Below are positions 1-9,302 of a stretch of DNA of 64,000 nucleotides, piece after piece. Numbering within the stretch: position 1 is the stretch's first letter; every line of letters begins with the position of its first letter. Source of the stretch: Sphingomonas sp. Leaf17 (GTDB lineage Bacteria; Pseudomonadota; Alphaproteobacteria; Sphingomonadales; Sphingomonadaceae); assembly GCF_001421505.1 (NCBI RefSeq), contig NZ_LMKL01000001.1:434001-498000 (forward strand), read 5' to 3'. The translations under genes and the position numbers were made by a program. Under the pieces are notes generated by a model. That model was not told the origin of the DNA. It did no database searches and saw only the letters and a list, made by a program, of their open reading frames with translations.

Positions 1-2
1 CC

Positions 3-2519
3 GGCAGCCGCCTGGTCGAAACCAAGACCTCCGAAATCGCCACCAACGTCAGCCAGGCGCAGATCCGCAGCCTGCCGCAGACCGACCGCAACTTCCTGTC
101 GTTCGCAGCACTCGCCCCCGGCGTGCGCTACAATGACAGCGAGACGGACAAGAGCTTTTCGGCCGGCGCTTCTTCTGCATCGCAGGTCAACGTCTTCGTC
201 GACGGCGTCTCCCTGAAGAACAAGCTGCGCGAGGGCGGCGTCGCCGGCCAGCAGAACAGCCGCGGCAACCCGTTCGGCCAGCTGGCCGTGCAGGAGTTCC
301 GCGTCCTGACGCAGAACTACAAGGCTGAATACGAGCAGGCCGGCTCCGCAATCATCACCTCGGTCACCAAGTCGGGCACCAACGAGTTCCACGGAGAAGT
401 CTTCGGTCAGTATACCGACAAGAGCCTGACCCAGAAGGCGTATTTCGACAAGCAACTCAACCGCCCGGAGCCGGCGTTCGAGCGCAAGCAGTACGGCATC
501 GCGCTGGGTGGCCCGATCATCAAGGACAAGCTGTTTTTCTTCGGCACCTATGAGGGCAACGATCAGGATCGTGCGTTCAACGTGCAGTCCAACGCGACCG
601 CCGCACAGCGCGCCAATTTCGCCACCATCACCGGCCGCCAGATCAGCGACTATGAAGGCGCGTTCGTCAGCCCGTTCCGCGGCGATTTCTACTTCGGCAA
701 GCTGACCTTCACGCCGGATTCGAACCAGGTGTTCGACCTGTCGTACAGCCGCCGCACCGAAACCGACATTCAGGGTTTCGGCGGCGAAACCGCCTATTCG
801 GCGGCCGAAAACAAGATCAACACGGTCGACACCTATCTGTTCAAGTGGACCTACACCGGCACCGATTTCGTCAACGAGGTCAACGTCAACTATCTGAACT
901 ACAAGTTCAATCCGACGTCGTTGAACCCCGATCTGCCGGCGTTTGCCTATCAGGGTCTCATCACCTTCGGCGGCAAGGATTCGACCCGTCGCGAGGTGCA
1001 GCAGAGCTACACGCTGCGCGACGACGTGACCTGGACGAAGTTCGATGGCCACACGATCAAGGTCGGCGCGCGTGTCGAGGTGACCGACATCGAGTTCAAC
1101 AACCAGTCCTATATCCAGCCACGCTACGATTTCCGTACCGAGGTCGACAACAACCTGACCATCGCCTTCCCGGCGGAGGCGCGTCTGGGCCTTGGCAACG
1201 GCCGCATCTTCGGATCGAACACCCAGCTTGGCTTCTATGCGCAGGATGACTGGGACGCGACCGACAAGCTGCAGCTGAACATCGGTCTGCGCTATGACTA
1301 TGAGTTCAACGGCTTCAACAACGACTACGTCACGCCGCCAGCCGCGGCGGCAACGCTGCGGTCGCTGCCCTCGACCTATTATTTCAACCCGGAAGACTAT
1401 ATCTCGACCGGCAAGAACCGGTCACCGTTCAAATACGCCTTCGCACCGCGCTTCGGCTTTTCGTATGATCTGAATGACGATCAGCGCACCGTGATCTTCG
1501 GCGGTCTGGGACGCTATTACGACCGCAACAACTTCAACAACACGGTCGACGAACTGAGTCGCACGATCAACCCGATCGGCGTGTTCCGCTTCTCGGCGAA
1601 CGGCGCACCGCGCAGCGGCCTGCCGACGGTCGCGTGGAACCCCAGCTACCTGACCCGCGACGGCCTGCTGGCACTGGCCTCCACCTCGACGCAGGGGCTG
1701 CCCGAACTGTTCGCGGTGAAGAACGACGCGAAGCCCCCGGTCAACGATCAGGTCAGCCTCGGCATCCGTCAGAAGGTCGGCATGTTCCAAGCGGCACTGA
1801 CCGCATCCTACCAGCGTGGTCGCAACGGCTATACCAACATCTTCGCCACCCGGCAGAACAACGGACTTGGCAATTGCTGCAACACCGCCAGCGCGGTCGC
1901 CAACGGGTATTCCAACGTCATCGTCGGCTATGACGGCCTCGATACCCGCTACAAGGCGATCTACTTCACGCTGGACAAGAACTACACCCAGTCGAGCGGC
2001 TGGGGCATGAACATCGCCTATACCTTCGGCAAGGCGGAGAAGAATGGCGGCGACCTGTTCAGCCTCGATGGCCTCACGCCGGACGCCTATGGCTGGCGGC
2101 CAAGCCCCGGCGACGAGCGTCACCGGGTCGTGTTCTCCGGCATCGTCGACCTGCCGGCCAACTTCCAGCTGTCGACGCTAACCACGCTGGGGTCGGGTGC
2201 GGCCTATGCCGTGACCGATGCCACCGCCGGCTTCGACGCCGGCCAGCTCCGTCAGACCAGCGCCTATCCGCTGAAGAACTGCATCAAGGGCCTGTTCGCC
2301 TTCTGCGAAGTCAACGTAACGCTGGCCAACAAGACCAAGATCTTCGGCAACCACGAGGTCGAGCTGGCGGTCGACGTGCTGAACGCGTTCAACAACAAGA
2401 ACTTCAGCGGCTTCGATGGCTTCTTCAGCGCTACCGACCCGCTGGTCCGCAGCGAGATTGGCACCAGCACGATCACCCTGCCCCGCCGCATCCAGTTCCG
2501 CGCCGGGTACCGCTTCTAG
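3..2519 (+). CDS. TonB-dependent receptor, Oar-like, 5' end cut by window
   Basis: This is the C-terminal 838 residues of an outer-membrane TonB-dependent receptor. The frame is open to the first base, so the signal peptide, any carboxypeptidase-like domain and the start of the plug lie outside the window. Visible plug features include SLPQTDRNFLSFAALAPGV and VFVDGVSLKN, followed by TSVTKSGTNEFHG, which are typical of the Oar/TonB plug-barrel transition. The rest is rich in aromatic-alternating strands, as expected for a 22-strand barrel. The last residues, FRAGYRF, end in phenylalanine, the usual outer-membrane insertion signal. The substrate cannot be read from the sequence. The next genes encode a Tat-exported glucanase-like lipoprotein and an esterase-like hydrolase, so uptake of a glycan or its fragments is a reasonable inference. 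A strong terminator follows at once, so those genes are probably a separate transcript or are reached by read-through. Confidence 0.92.
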   Translation, partial: GSRLVETKTSEIATNVSQAQIRSLPQTDRNFLSFAALAPGVRYNDSETDKSFSAGASSASQVNVFVDGVSLKNKLREGGVAGQQNSRGNPFGQLAVQEFRVLTQNYKAEYEQAGSAIITSVTKSGTNEFHGEVFGQYTDKSLTQKAYFDKQLNRPEPAFERKQYGIALGGPIIKDKLFFFGTYEGNDQDRAFNVQSNATAAQRANFATITGRQISDYEGAFVSPFRGDFYFGKLTFTPDSNQVFDLSYSRRTETDIQGFGGETAYSAAENKINTVDTYLFKWTYTGTDFVNEVNVNYLNYKFNPTSLNPDLPAFAYQGLITFGGKDSTRREVQQSYTLRDDVTWTKFDGHTIKVGARVEVTDIEFNNQSYIQPRYDFRTEVDNNLTIAFPAEARLGLGNGRIFGSNTQLGFYAQDDWDATDKLQLNIGLRYDYEFNGFNNDYVTPPAAAATLRSLPSTYYFNPEDYISTGKNRSPFKYAFAPRFGFSYDLNDDQRTVIFGGLGRYYDRNNFNNTVDELSRTINPIGVFRFSANGAPRSGLPTVAWNPSYLTRDGLLALASTSTQGLPELFAVKNDAKPPVNDQVSLGIRQKVGMFQAALTASYQRGRNGYTNIFATRQNNGLGNCCNTASAVANGYSNVIVGYDGLDTRYKAIYFTLDKNYTQSSGWGMNIAYTFGKAEKNGGDLFSLDGLTPDAYGWRPSPGDERHRVVFSGIVDLPANFQLSTLTTLGSGAAYAVTDATAGFDAGQLRQTSAYPLKNCIKGLFAFCEVNVTLANKTKIFGNHEVELAVDVLNAFNNKNFSGFDGFFSATDPLVRSEIGTSTITLPRRIQFRAGYRF

Positions 2520-2529
2520 TCCGCGTTTT

Positions 2530-2565
2530 GGGGCGGGCAGGCTTCGGCCCGCCCGCCCCTTTTTT
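2530..2565 (+). terminator. Rho-independent terminator after the TonB receptor
   Basis: A perfect 9-bp GC-only stem (GGGGCGGGC at 2530-2538 against GCCCGCCCC at 2551-2559) is followed directly by six T residues. It begins 11 bases after the receptor stop codon. Confidence 0.85.
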
Positions 2566-2597
2566 GTTCTGCGTAAATCCCAAGGAGCCAGCCCGCC

Positions 2598-4022
2598 ATG
2601 ACCGATCATGCGACCAGCCGGCGTCGATTTCTCTCTACCACCGCCCTCGGCCTCGCCACGCTCGCCAGTGGCTGCGCGACCACGCGCACGACCCCGGCCG
2701 GCCAAGCCACCACCCCCGACCTGATGACCGACATTCAGGAGCGCGCGTTCCGCTTTTTCTGGGACACTACCGACCCCGAGATGGGTCTGGCGCTCGATCG
2801 CTGGCCCACCCCCAGCTTTTCCTCGATCGCCGCGATCGGCTTCGCGCTCACCGCCTATCCGATCGGCGTCACCCACGGCTGGATCACCCGCGATCAGGCC
2901 CGCGCCCGGACGCTGACCACGCTGCGTTTCCTCGGCACCGCACCGATGGGCGATGGCGCGACCGGGTTCAGCGGCTACAAGGGCTTCTTCTACCACTTCC
3001 TCGGCGTGACCAAGGGCCAGCGGTTCGCGCGCTGCGAACTGTCGACCATCGACACCACGCTGTTGCTGGGCGGCGTCCTGTTCGCGCAAAGCTGGTTCGA
3101 CGGCGCGGACGCGGGCGAGGCGGAGATCCGCGCGATCGCCGAACGGCTGTACGCTGCGGTCGAATGGGACTGGGCCGTGCCGCGGCCGCCGTTCGTCTCG
3201 ATGGGCTGGCACCCCGAAACCGGCTTCATCAAGAGCGACTGGAATATCTACAACGAGGGGATGCTGCTCTACATCCTGGCGCTGGCCTCGCCGACGCACC
3301 CGCTGCCGCCGTCGACCTGGCGCGCGCTGACGCAGGCGTTCGAGCAGAGCTGGTCGACCACATGGGGCGAACCCCACCTCGCCTTCGCACCGATGTTCGG
3401 TCACCAGTACAGCCATTTGTGGCTAGATTTCAAAGGCATCCGCGATCCCTATATCGCGTCCAAGGGCATCGACTATTTCGAGAATACTCGTCGCGCGACC
3501 CATGCCCAGCGCGCCTATGCCATCGCCAATCCCGGCGGCTGGCGCGATTACGGGCAGGACATCTGGGGCTTGACCGCCTGCGACGGTCCCGGTGACTTCA
3601 AGGAGATGATCGGCGGCAAGGAACGATCGTTCTTCAGCTATTCCGCGCGCGGCCCCGGCGAGCGCGACGACGGCACCATCGCGCCGACCGCCGCGCTTGG
3701 CTCGATCGCCTTCGCCCCCGACATCGTCGAACCGGCGGCGAAGGCGATGCACGCGCGCTATGGCCAGGGCATCTACGGCAAATACGGGTTCTTCGACGCG
3801 TTCAACCCGACGCTGACCGCCACTACCGATCCCTTGCGCCACGGCAGGATCGTCCCCGGCGTCGGCTGGGTCGACACGGACTATCTCGGCATCGACCAGG
3901 GGCCGATCGTCTGCGGGATCGAGAACTGGCGCACGGGGCTGGTGTGGAAGACGATGCGGAAGAACCCGCACATCCGCCGCGGCCTCGAACGCGCGGGCTT
4001 CACCGGCGGGTGGTTGTCATGA
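2598..4022 (+). CDS. Tat-exported glucoamylase-family (PF10091, GH144-like) glucanase
   Basis: The 474-residue protein matches the 'glycoamylase' family (COG5368/PF10091). Characterised members in GH144 are endo-beta-1,2-glucanases. The N-terminus carries a twin-arginine motif (SRRRFLS, residues 7-13) and a hydrophobic stretch, then ASGC, which could be a lipobox with Cys26 as the lipidated residue. The mature domain has family-like segments: ERAFRFFWDTTDPEMG near residue 50, the block SSIAAIGFALTAYPIGV, GYKGFFYHFL, and NIYNEGMLLYIL. The acidic residues of the last two regions lie where the family keeps catalytic and substrate-binding residues; exact assignment needs an alignment. Its stop overlaps the start of the next gene (ATGA), so the two are translationally coupled. 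The linkage to a TonB receptor suggests periplasmic processing of an imported glucan. Substrate specificity is inferred, not shown. Confidence 0.8.
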   Translation: MTDHATSRRRFLSTTALGLATLASGCATTRTTPAGQATTPDLMTDIQERAFRFFWDTTDPEMGLALDRWPTPSFSSIAAIGFALTAYPIGVTHGWITRDQARARTLTTLRFLGTAPMGDGATGFSGYKGFFYHFLGVTKGQRFARCELSTIDTTLLLGGVLFAQSWFDGADAGEAEIRAIAERLYAAVEWDWAVPRPPFVSMGWHPETGFIKSDWNIYNEGMLLYILALASPTHPLPPSTWRALTQAFEQSWSTTWGEPHLAFAPMFGHQYSHLWLDFKGIRDPYIASKGIDYFENTRRATHAQRAYAIANPGGWRDYGQDIWGLTACDGPGDFKEMIGGKERSFFSYSARGPGERDDGTIAPTAALGSIAFAPDIVEPAAKAMHARYGQGIYGKYGFFDAFNPTLTATTDPLRHGRIVPGVGWVDTDYLGIDQGPIVCGIENWRTGLVWKTMRKNPHIRRGLERAGFTGGWLS

Positions 4023-4741
4023 GGACCATGCTGGCGCTCGCCCTCGCCCTCTCGACGCCGGCCGCCGCACAAAGCACGGAAGGGACGCAGACCGCGCAAG
4101 CCCCCGTGCGGGCCGGCGACTATGCCTACCAGCTGTTCGTGCCGCGCGGATACGCCGCGATGCCCCGGCAGCAATGGCCGCTGGTCATCTTCCTCCACGG
4201 CTCCGGCGAGCGCGGGTCGGACATCGAGAAGGTCAAGGTCAACGGCCCGCCGAAGATCATCGCGCGGCACCCCGGCGCGCCCTTCCTGATGATTGCCCCG
4301 CAACTGGAGGAGGGTGGTGACTGGGATCAGGTGAAGCTCGAACGCCTGCTGACCCGCATCCGCAAGGACTACCGCGTCGACGCGTCCCGCATCTACCTGA
4401 CCGGCCTGTCGCGCGGCGGCCATGGCAGCTGGGCCTGGGCCACCGCCCGCCCCGACCTGTTCGCGGCCGTCGTGCCGGTTGCGGGGCGCGGCGATCCGGC
4501 CAGGGCCTGCGCGCTGAAGGACATGCCCGTCTGGGCGCTGCACGGCGACAATGACGATATCGTGCGGCCGGTCGGTAGCTTTGCGATGGTCGAGGCGATC
4601 CGCGCCTGCCCCGGCCTGACCGTCCAGCCGCGCCTGACGCTGTACCCGGCCACCAACCACGGGTCGTGGGAACCGGCCTATGACGAGGATGCGCTCTGGC
4701 GCTGGCTGCTGGAACAGCGGCGGGCGGTGCCGGCGCGGTAA
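4019..4741 (+). CDS. Secreted alpha/beta-hydrolase, esterase/phospholipase-like
   Basis: The protein has 240 residues with an N-terminal signal peptide (MRTMLALALALSTPAAAQ). The start at 4019 is chosen because it overlaps the upstream stop as ATGA and gives a clean signal sequence. Alpha/beta-hydrolase landmarks are visible: the oxyanion segment FLHGSGERGSD, the nucleophile elbow GLSRGGHG, a probable catalytic Asp in HGDNDDIVRP and a probable His in TNHGSWEPAY. This pattern fits COG4099-type esterases, some of which act on carbohydrate esters. Coupling to the glucanase-like gene suggests a role in removing acyl groups from an imported oligosaccharide, but that is inference. A carboxylesterase or phospholipase of unrelated function is the main alternative. 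Confidence 0.8.
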   Translation: MRTMLALALALSTPAAAQSTEGTQTAQAPVRAGDYAYQLFVPRGYAAMPRQQWPLVIFLHGSGERGSDIEKVKVNGPPKIIARHPGAPFLMIAPQLEEGGDWDQVKLERLLTRIRKDYRVDASRIYLTGLSRGGHGSWAWATARPDLFAAVVPVAGRGDPARACALKDMPVWALHGDNDDIVRPVGSFAMVEAIRACPGLTVQPRLTLYPATNHGSWEPAYDEDALWRWLLEQRRAVPAR

Positions 4742-4813
4742 GCACACCCCCTATCCTCCGCCTACCCACCACGCTACAGGCATAGCCATACCCGATTTTC
4801 GAAAGGCCATGTC

Positions 4814-6010
4814 ATGCGTGAAGCCGCCATCGTGTCCACCGCCCGTACCGCTATCGGCAAGGCGTATCGCGGCGCGTTCAACGCGACCGAAGCTCCGGTG
4901 CTCGCCGGCCATGTCATGAACGCCGCAGTCGACCGGGCCGGCATCGACCCCGCGCGCATCGACGAGGTGTTCTGGGGCGTCGGCAACCAGTGGGGGACGC
5001 AAGGGGGCAATGCCGGCCGCATGGCGGTGTTCGCGGGCGCGCTGCCGCAATCGGTGCCCGCCTTCACGCTTGATCGCAAATGCGGGTCCGGCCTGACCGC
5101 GATCGCGATGGCCGCGCGCTCGATCATTTGCGACGAGGTCGACGTGGCGCTGGCCGGTGGGATGGAGTCGATCAGCTATACCGTCACGAAAGATGCGCCG
5201 CGCTACGTCAACCAGAGCGTCCTGGCGCACGAACCCGCCGCCTATATCCCGATGATCGAAACGGCGGAGATCGTCGCCGATCGCTATGGCATCACCCGCG
5301 AGGCGCAGGACGCCTATGCCGCGACCAGCCAGCAACGCGCCGCCGCCGGCCTCGCCAACGGGGCGTTCGCCGAGGAAATCGTGCCCATCACCGTCGAGCG
5401 GGCGCTGTTCGACAAGGCCGGCACCCGCACCGGCTGCGAAACCCTGACGCTGACTGAGGACGAGGGCATCCGCGCCGGCACCACGGTCGAGGGACTCGCC
5501 GGCCTGAAGACCGTCTGGCCCGGCGGCGACTTCACCACCGCCGGCCGCCACGTCACCGCCGGCAACGCCAGCCAGTTGTCGGACGGGGCGTCGGCTCAGA
5601 TCCTGATGGACCGCGCCACGGCGGAGGCCGAAGGCAAGGATATCCTCGGCATCTATCGCGGGTTCCAGGCGGCCGGTTGCGCACCCGACGAAATGGGCAT
5701 CGGCCCGGTCTTTGCTATCCCGAAGCTGCTTGCCCGCGCCGGCCTGTCGGTCGCCGATATCGGCCTGTGGGAACTGAACGAAGCGTTCGCGTCGCAATGC
5801 CTCTATTGCCGCGACCATCTCGGCATCGACCCCGAGACATACAACGTCAACGGCGGCGCGATCGCGGTCGGCCACCCGTTCGGCATGACCGGCAGCCGGC
5901 TGGTCGGCCATGCGCTGATCGAGGGGCGCAAGCGCGGCGTCCGCTATGTCGTGGTGTCGATGTGCACCGCCGGCGGCATGGGCGCGGCGGGGCTGTTCGA
6001 GATCGTATAG
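4814..6010 (+). CDS. Acetyl-CoA C-acyltransferase (thiolase)
   Basis: This 398-residue thiolase starts with [16 protein letters not shown], the standard thiolase N-terminus. The acylation cysteine is in [10 protein letters not shown] (about residue 89), the catalytic histidine in [12 protein letters not shown], and the second cysteine in [11 protein letters not shown] near the C-terminus. All three catalytic positions are present, so it should be active in either beta-oxidation or acetoacetyl-CoA formation. A GAAAGG ribosome site lies 7-12 bases before ATG. The following SDR gene is only 44 bases downstream and may be cotranscribed. No FadB-like partner is adjacent, so the degradative versus biosynthetic direction cannot be decided from context. 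Confidence 0.92.
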   Translation: MREAAIVSTARTAIGKAYRGAFNATEAPVLAGHVMNAAVDRAGIDPARIDEVFWGVGNQWGTQGGNAGRMAVFAGALPQSVPAFTLDRKCGSGLTAIAMAARSIICDEVDVALAGGMESISYTVTKDAPRYVNQSVLAHEPAAYIPMIETAEIVADRYGITREAQDAYAATSQQRAAAGLANGAFAEEIVPITVERALFDKAGTRTGCETLTLTEDEGIRAGTTVEGLAGLKTVWPGGDFTTAGRHVTAGNASQLSDGASAQILMDRATAEAEGKDILGIYRGFQAAGCAPDEMGIGPVFAIPKLLARAGLSVADIGLWELNEAFASQCLYCRDHLGIDPETYNVNGGAIAVGHPFGMTGSRLVGHALIEGRKRGVRYVVVSMCTAGGMGAAGLFEIV

Positions 6011-6054
6011 CACGGCGCATTGCCAGTCCGCGACCATCGGCGCAGGGTGACGCG

Positions 6055-6834
6055 ATGACCACGACCCTCATCACCGGTGCCTCGGCCGGCCTTGGCGAAG
6101 GCTTCGCGACCACGTTAGCCGCACGCGGCGACACGCTGATCCTCACCGCCCGCCGCGCCGACCGGCTGGAGGTGCTGGCCGCCCGGCTGCGCGCGACCCA
6201 CGGCGTGTCGGTGACGGTCATCCCCACCGACCTGGCTGATCCCGCCGCGCCCGCCGACCTGACGGCCGCCATCGCCGCCGCCGGCCTGTCGGTCGACCTG
6301 CTCGTCAACAACGCCGGCTATGGCGCGCGCGGGGATTTCGCCGATCTGGACGGCGCGATGCAGACGGGGATGATCGACCTCAACTGCCGCGCGCTGGTCG
6401 CCCTGTCGCATGCGGTCCTGCCGGCGATGATCGCGAAGCGGGCCGGCGGCATCCTGAACGTCGCGTCGATCGCCGCGTTTCAGCCGGGGCCGTGGATGAG
6501 CGTCTATTACGCGACCAAGGCGTTCGTCCTCAGCTTTTCCGAGGGATTGCACGAGGAGGTGAAGCACCACGGCGTCCACGTCTCCGCGCTCTGCCCCGGC
6601 CCCACCCGCACCGAATTCGCCGACGTCGCGGGCATGGCCGACAGCGCCCTGTTCCAGCGCTTCGCCAGCGACAGCGACGCGGTGGTGCGCGACGGCCTGG
6701 CCGCCATCGCCGCAAACCGCGCGGTGGCGGTGTCAGGCCGGATGAACGCGCTGACGGCCGGTGGTGTGCGCTTCATGCCTCGCGGTGTCGCGCGGCGTCT
6801 GGCCGGACGGTTGCAGCGCGCCCGCCAGCGTTAG
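6055..6834 (+). CDS. Short-chain dehydrogenase/reductase (SDR)
   Basis: The 259-residue protein is a classical SDR. It has the Rossmann nucleotide-binding glycine motif TGASAGLGEG near the N-terminus, NNAGYGARGDF about residue 85, and the catalytic YYATKAF (YxxxK). The start at 6055 (MTTTLITGAS) places the glycine motif at the usual distance from the N-terminus. COG0300-like members of this subgroup include broad-specificity reductases of ketones and 3-oxoacyl compounds. It sits behind the thiolase, so a lipid-related substrate is possible, but the substrate is unknown. It ends three bases from the convergent HAD gene, with no room for a hairpin terminator between them. Confidence 0.88.
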   Translation: MTTTLITGASAGLGEGFATTLAARGDTLILTARRADRLEVLAARLRATHGVSVTVIPTDLADPAAPADLTAAIAAAGLSVDLLVNNAGYGARGDFADLDGAMQTGMIDLNCRALVALSHAVLPAMIAKRAGGILNVASIAAFQPGPWMSVYYATKAFVLSFSEGLHEEVKHHGVHVSALCPGPTRTEFADVAGMADSALFQRFASDSDAVVRDGLAAIAANRAVAVSGRMNALTAGGVRFMPRGVARRLAGRLQRARQR

Positions 6835-6837
6835 GGT

Positions 6838-9234
6838 TCAGGCCGCCCGTCGCGCTGGCGCGGCCGACGCCACACCGGCCGCCGCGCCATGCCGCAACAC
6901 CAGCGGTCGGAACACCATCACCAACGCCAGCGGATCAGGGGCGGGCGGTGGCGGCACCATCACCAGCGCGCCCTCGCCCGCCCGGAACACACCGGTGCCG
7001 ACCTCGTCCATCTCGTCCAGCACCGGCCGGGTCTCGTCTGCCCGCCACGTCGTCGCGGTGTCGATATCAGCCACCCGCTGGAACGCGATCGACTCGATCT
7101 GCACCATCTCGCAGACCGCGCCAAGCTGGACGCCGGGCACGAACTGCCCCGCCCCCACCGGCACGACCAGCCGGTAATAGCCGTCGATCGTCGGCCATGC
7201 CGTCATTGGCACCACACCCTGATCGTTGCTCCCCAGCAACAGGACCGGCACCTCAAACCCGCCGACCTCGAAATCCTCGCCGCGCAGATCCAGTCCGAAG
7301 CGCAGGCTGGACAGCATCATCATCGACAGCGGCAACCCCTTCCCCTGGATTTCGCCGGCGACATACATCCGCCGCTCCTCATCGACATAGCCGATCCCGC
7401 GCCGGCGCAGGCCCGCCTCCGCAACTGTCGGGTCGAACAGCCGGCTGACCTGATCGGTGCCCAGATTGGCGTCGTAATCGAACGTCTCGAACAGTTTGAG
7501 CTCGTCCGCGCCCGGCAGAAAGAACAGGCGCGCCAGCGTGGCCGATGCCGCCTGAACGCGCGCGTCCAGCGTGTCCGACCGCGCCGGCCAGTGGATGCCG
7601 TCCGTCGCCGTCCGCACATAATCCATGCACGCCGCCTGTACCGCCTCGCGCACCGCGCTGGTCCGTCCCTTGCCGTCGACCGCCTCGCGCAGCGGCGTGC
7701 CGTCGGCCGCGAAGTCGGTGGTCGACCCTTGCGCCACGTTGCACAATTGTTCGAGGATCACGACCGCCGACGACATCGCGTGCAGCACCCGACATTCGTG
7801 ATGGCGGGTATCGAGCATGCCGCGCTTGTCCAGACCCGTGACCTGCTCTTCACGCAACAGCAGATACCGGCCCGACACGTCCAGACCGAACCGGTCGTGC
7901 AGCACGGGGGTCAGCAGGTTCTGCGCCGATCCGTTGTACCCCAGGTCGACGAGCATGATCGCATCGCCCTCGGCCACGCCGGCGCGACGCAGATGCGCCA
8001 TCAACCGGTCGCCCGCCTGACGACTGCGCTTCAGGATCTTCGCCCGCGTCTCGCCGCGGGCGATGAAGCGGGTAAACGCGATACGATCGGCGGCCAGATC
8101 GCTACCCTTGACGACCTTGGCGATTTCCGGCGCGAACAGGGAGACCTGCCGGGCAAGCGCCGAAAGCGGCATCACCTCCAGCCGCTCCTGCACGAACGCC
8201 TCCAACGCGGCGGCATCCTGAATACCCGCCCTCGCCGCGACCAGCCGGCTGATCTCGACCGGCCGCGCGCCCGCATCGGGGAACAGCGCATCGAACGCCA
8301 GGAACGGCAGATATCCGTCGCGCATCATGAACAGCGGACGGACCGGCTTCCCCAGCCGCGCCGACAGCGTATCGACCTCTTGTTTCAGCCATAGCGCGAA
8401 GCTGTGCATCGCCGGCCCGAGCACGTCATGGCCCAGCACATAGGCCGGGTCGTCATCAACACGCAGCGCGATGGCGGATCGGTGCGGCTGACAGGTCGGC
8501 ACATCCTGTTGCACGCGCGCATTCGTCATCACCGCGACCGCCGCTTCCTGCCGCAGCCGCGTCATGACACCGGGTGCGAACTGCCGGAAATGCACTGCGT
8601 TCAGCCCGTGCGCCGATGCCGCGTCATGATCCGCCGCGCGGTTGTCGCCGATGTGCAGGACCGCTTGCGGTGCGACACCCACCACGTCCAGCACGATATC
8701 GAACAGGCCGCTCCCCTTGGCGACGCCGTGCGCGGCCGACACGAAGACATGGTCGATCATCGCCAGCACATCGGCCCCGGCCGCGGCGGCGATATGCGCG
8801 CGCAATTGTGCCTCGGTCATGTACATGTCGCTGACGATGATGATCGTCAGCCCGCGCCGCTTCGCCTCCGTCATCAGCGCGACGACCGGCGTGAAGGCAA
8901 AGGCGTGATCGGCCTCATGCGCCAGTTCGCGCGCCACCAGCGCGTCGATCGCGGCCGCGTCGACGCGCGGGTGCAGGCGGCGATAGATGTCGGACAGCAG
9001 CACTTCGCCGCGCCCGCGCGCCGCCTGCTGCTTTGCCGCCGCCTCTTCCGCCCACATCCGCGGCTGCATCGCGCCGCCGGGATGGTCGATACAGGCAAAG
9101 ACGTCGCGCGGCGCGTGGGTCGTCCGCCAGATCAGCGTGTCGAAACAGTCGAGCGACAGGACGCGCAGGCCCGGCGGCGCGCGGTCCAGCAGGGTGGCGA
9201 TCTCAGCCCCACCCACCGTCAGTTTCATCGCCAT
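6838..9234 (-). CDS. Large HAD-superfamily protein (COG5610-like) with uncharacterised C-terminal half
   Basis: The protein has 798 residues. The N-terminal 230 or so form a HAD hydrolase: motif I is LSLDCFDTLIWR, motif II is in IIIVSDMYMTEAQL, a lysine follows in GVAKGSGLF, and the acidic motif is HIGDNRAADHDAA. Such proteins often sit near surface polysaccharide genes and are annotated as predicted HAD hydrolases of the COG5610 group. The middle region (about 255-560) is helical, with a DGYLPFLAFDALF segment that suggests a second HAD-like fold. The last 230 residues look like beta-rich sequence with no family I recognise, ending in a proline- and alanine-rich tail. No signal peptide or membrane segment is visible. 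ATG codons at 9234 and 9228 are both possible starts. No glycosyltransferase or export gene is adjacent to help assign a role. Confidence 0.7.
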   Translation of the reverse strand: MAMKLTVGGAEIATLLDRAPPGLRVLSLDCFDTLIWRTTHAPRDVFACIDHPGGAMQPRMWAEEAAAKQQAARGRGEVLLSDIYRRLHPRVDAAAIDALVARELAHEADHAFAFTPVVALMTEAKRRGLTIIIVSDMYMTEAQLRAHIAAAAGADVLAMIDHVFVSAAHGVAKGSGLFDIVLDVVGVAPQAVLHIGDNRAADHDAASAHGLNAVHFRQFAPGVMTRLRQEAAVAVMTNARVQQDVPTCQPHRSAIALRVDDDPAYVLGHDVLGPAMHSFALWLKQEVDTLSARLGKPVRPLFMMRDGYLPFLAFDALFPDAGARPVEISRLVAARAGIQDAAALEAFVQERLEVMPLSALARQVSLFAPEIAKVVKGSDLAADRIAFTRFIARGETRAKILKRSRQAGDRLMAHLRRAGVAEGDAIMLVDLGYNGSAQNLLTPVLHDRFGLDVSGRYLLLREEQVTGLDKRGMLDTRHHECRVLHAMSSAVVILEQLCNVAQGSTTDFAADGTPLREAVDGKGRTSAVREAVQAACMDYVRTATDGIHWPARSDTLDARVQAASATLARLFFLPGADELKLFETFDYDANLGTDQVSRLFDPTVAEAGLRRRGIGYVDEERRMYVAGEIQGKGLPLSMMMLSSLRFGLDLRGEDFEVGGFEVPVLLLGSNDQGVVPMTAWPTIDGYYRLVVPVGAGQFVPGVQLGAVCEMVQIESIAFQRVADIDTATTWRADETRPVLDEMDEVGTGVFRAGEGALVMVPPPPAPDPLALVMVFRPLVLRHGAAAGVASAAPARRAA

Positions 9235-9244
9235 CCCGCGTCGT

Positions 9245-9268
9245 CCCGGTTCGTTAGTCCGAACCGGG
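9245..9268. other. Perfect 9-bp hairpin between bkdB and the HAD gene
   Basis: CCCGGTTCG (9245-9253) pairs exactly with CGAACCGGG (9260-9268) around a 6-base loop. It lies in the leader of the HAD gene, 11 bases before its first ATG, and about 35 bases past the bkdB stop. There is no T-run, so it is not a standard terminator. It could hinder read-through or control HAD translation. Confidence 0.45.
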
Positions 9269-9283
9269 TATCAACGAGATTGG

Positions 9284-9298
9284 TTAGCCGATGGTTAA
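9284..9298. promoter_or_regulatory. Possible CtrA-like site (TTAG-N7-TTAA)
   Basis: TTAG at 9284-9287 and TTAA at 9295-9298 are seven bases apart, one mismatch from the alphaproteobacterial CtrA consensus TTAA-N7-TTAA. It lies about 50 bases upstream of the HAD gene start. A short motif like this can arise by chance. Confidence 0.25.
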
Positions 9299-9302
9299 AG
9301 CA

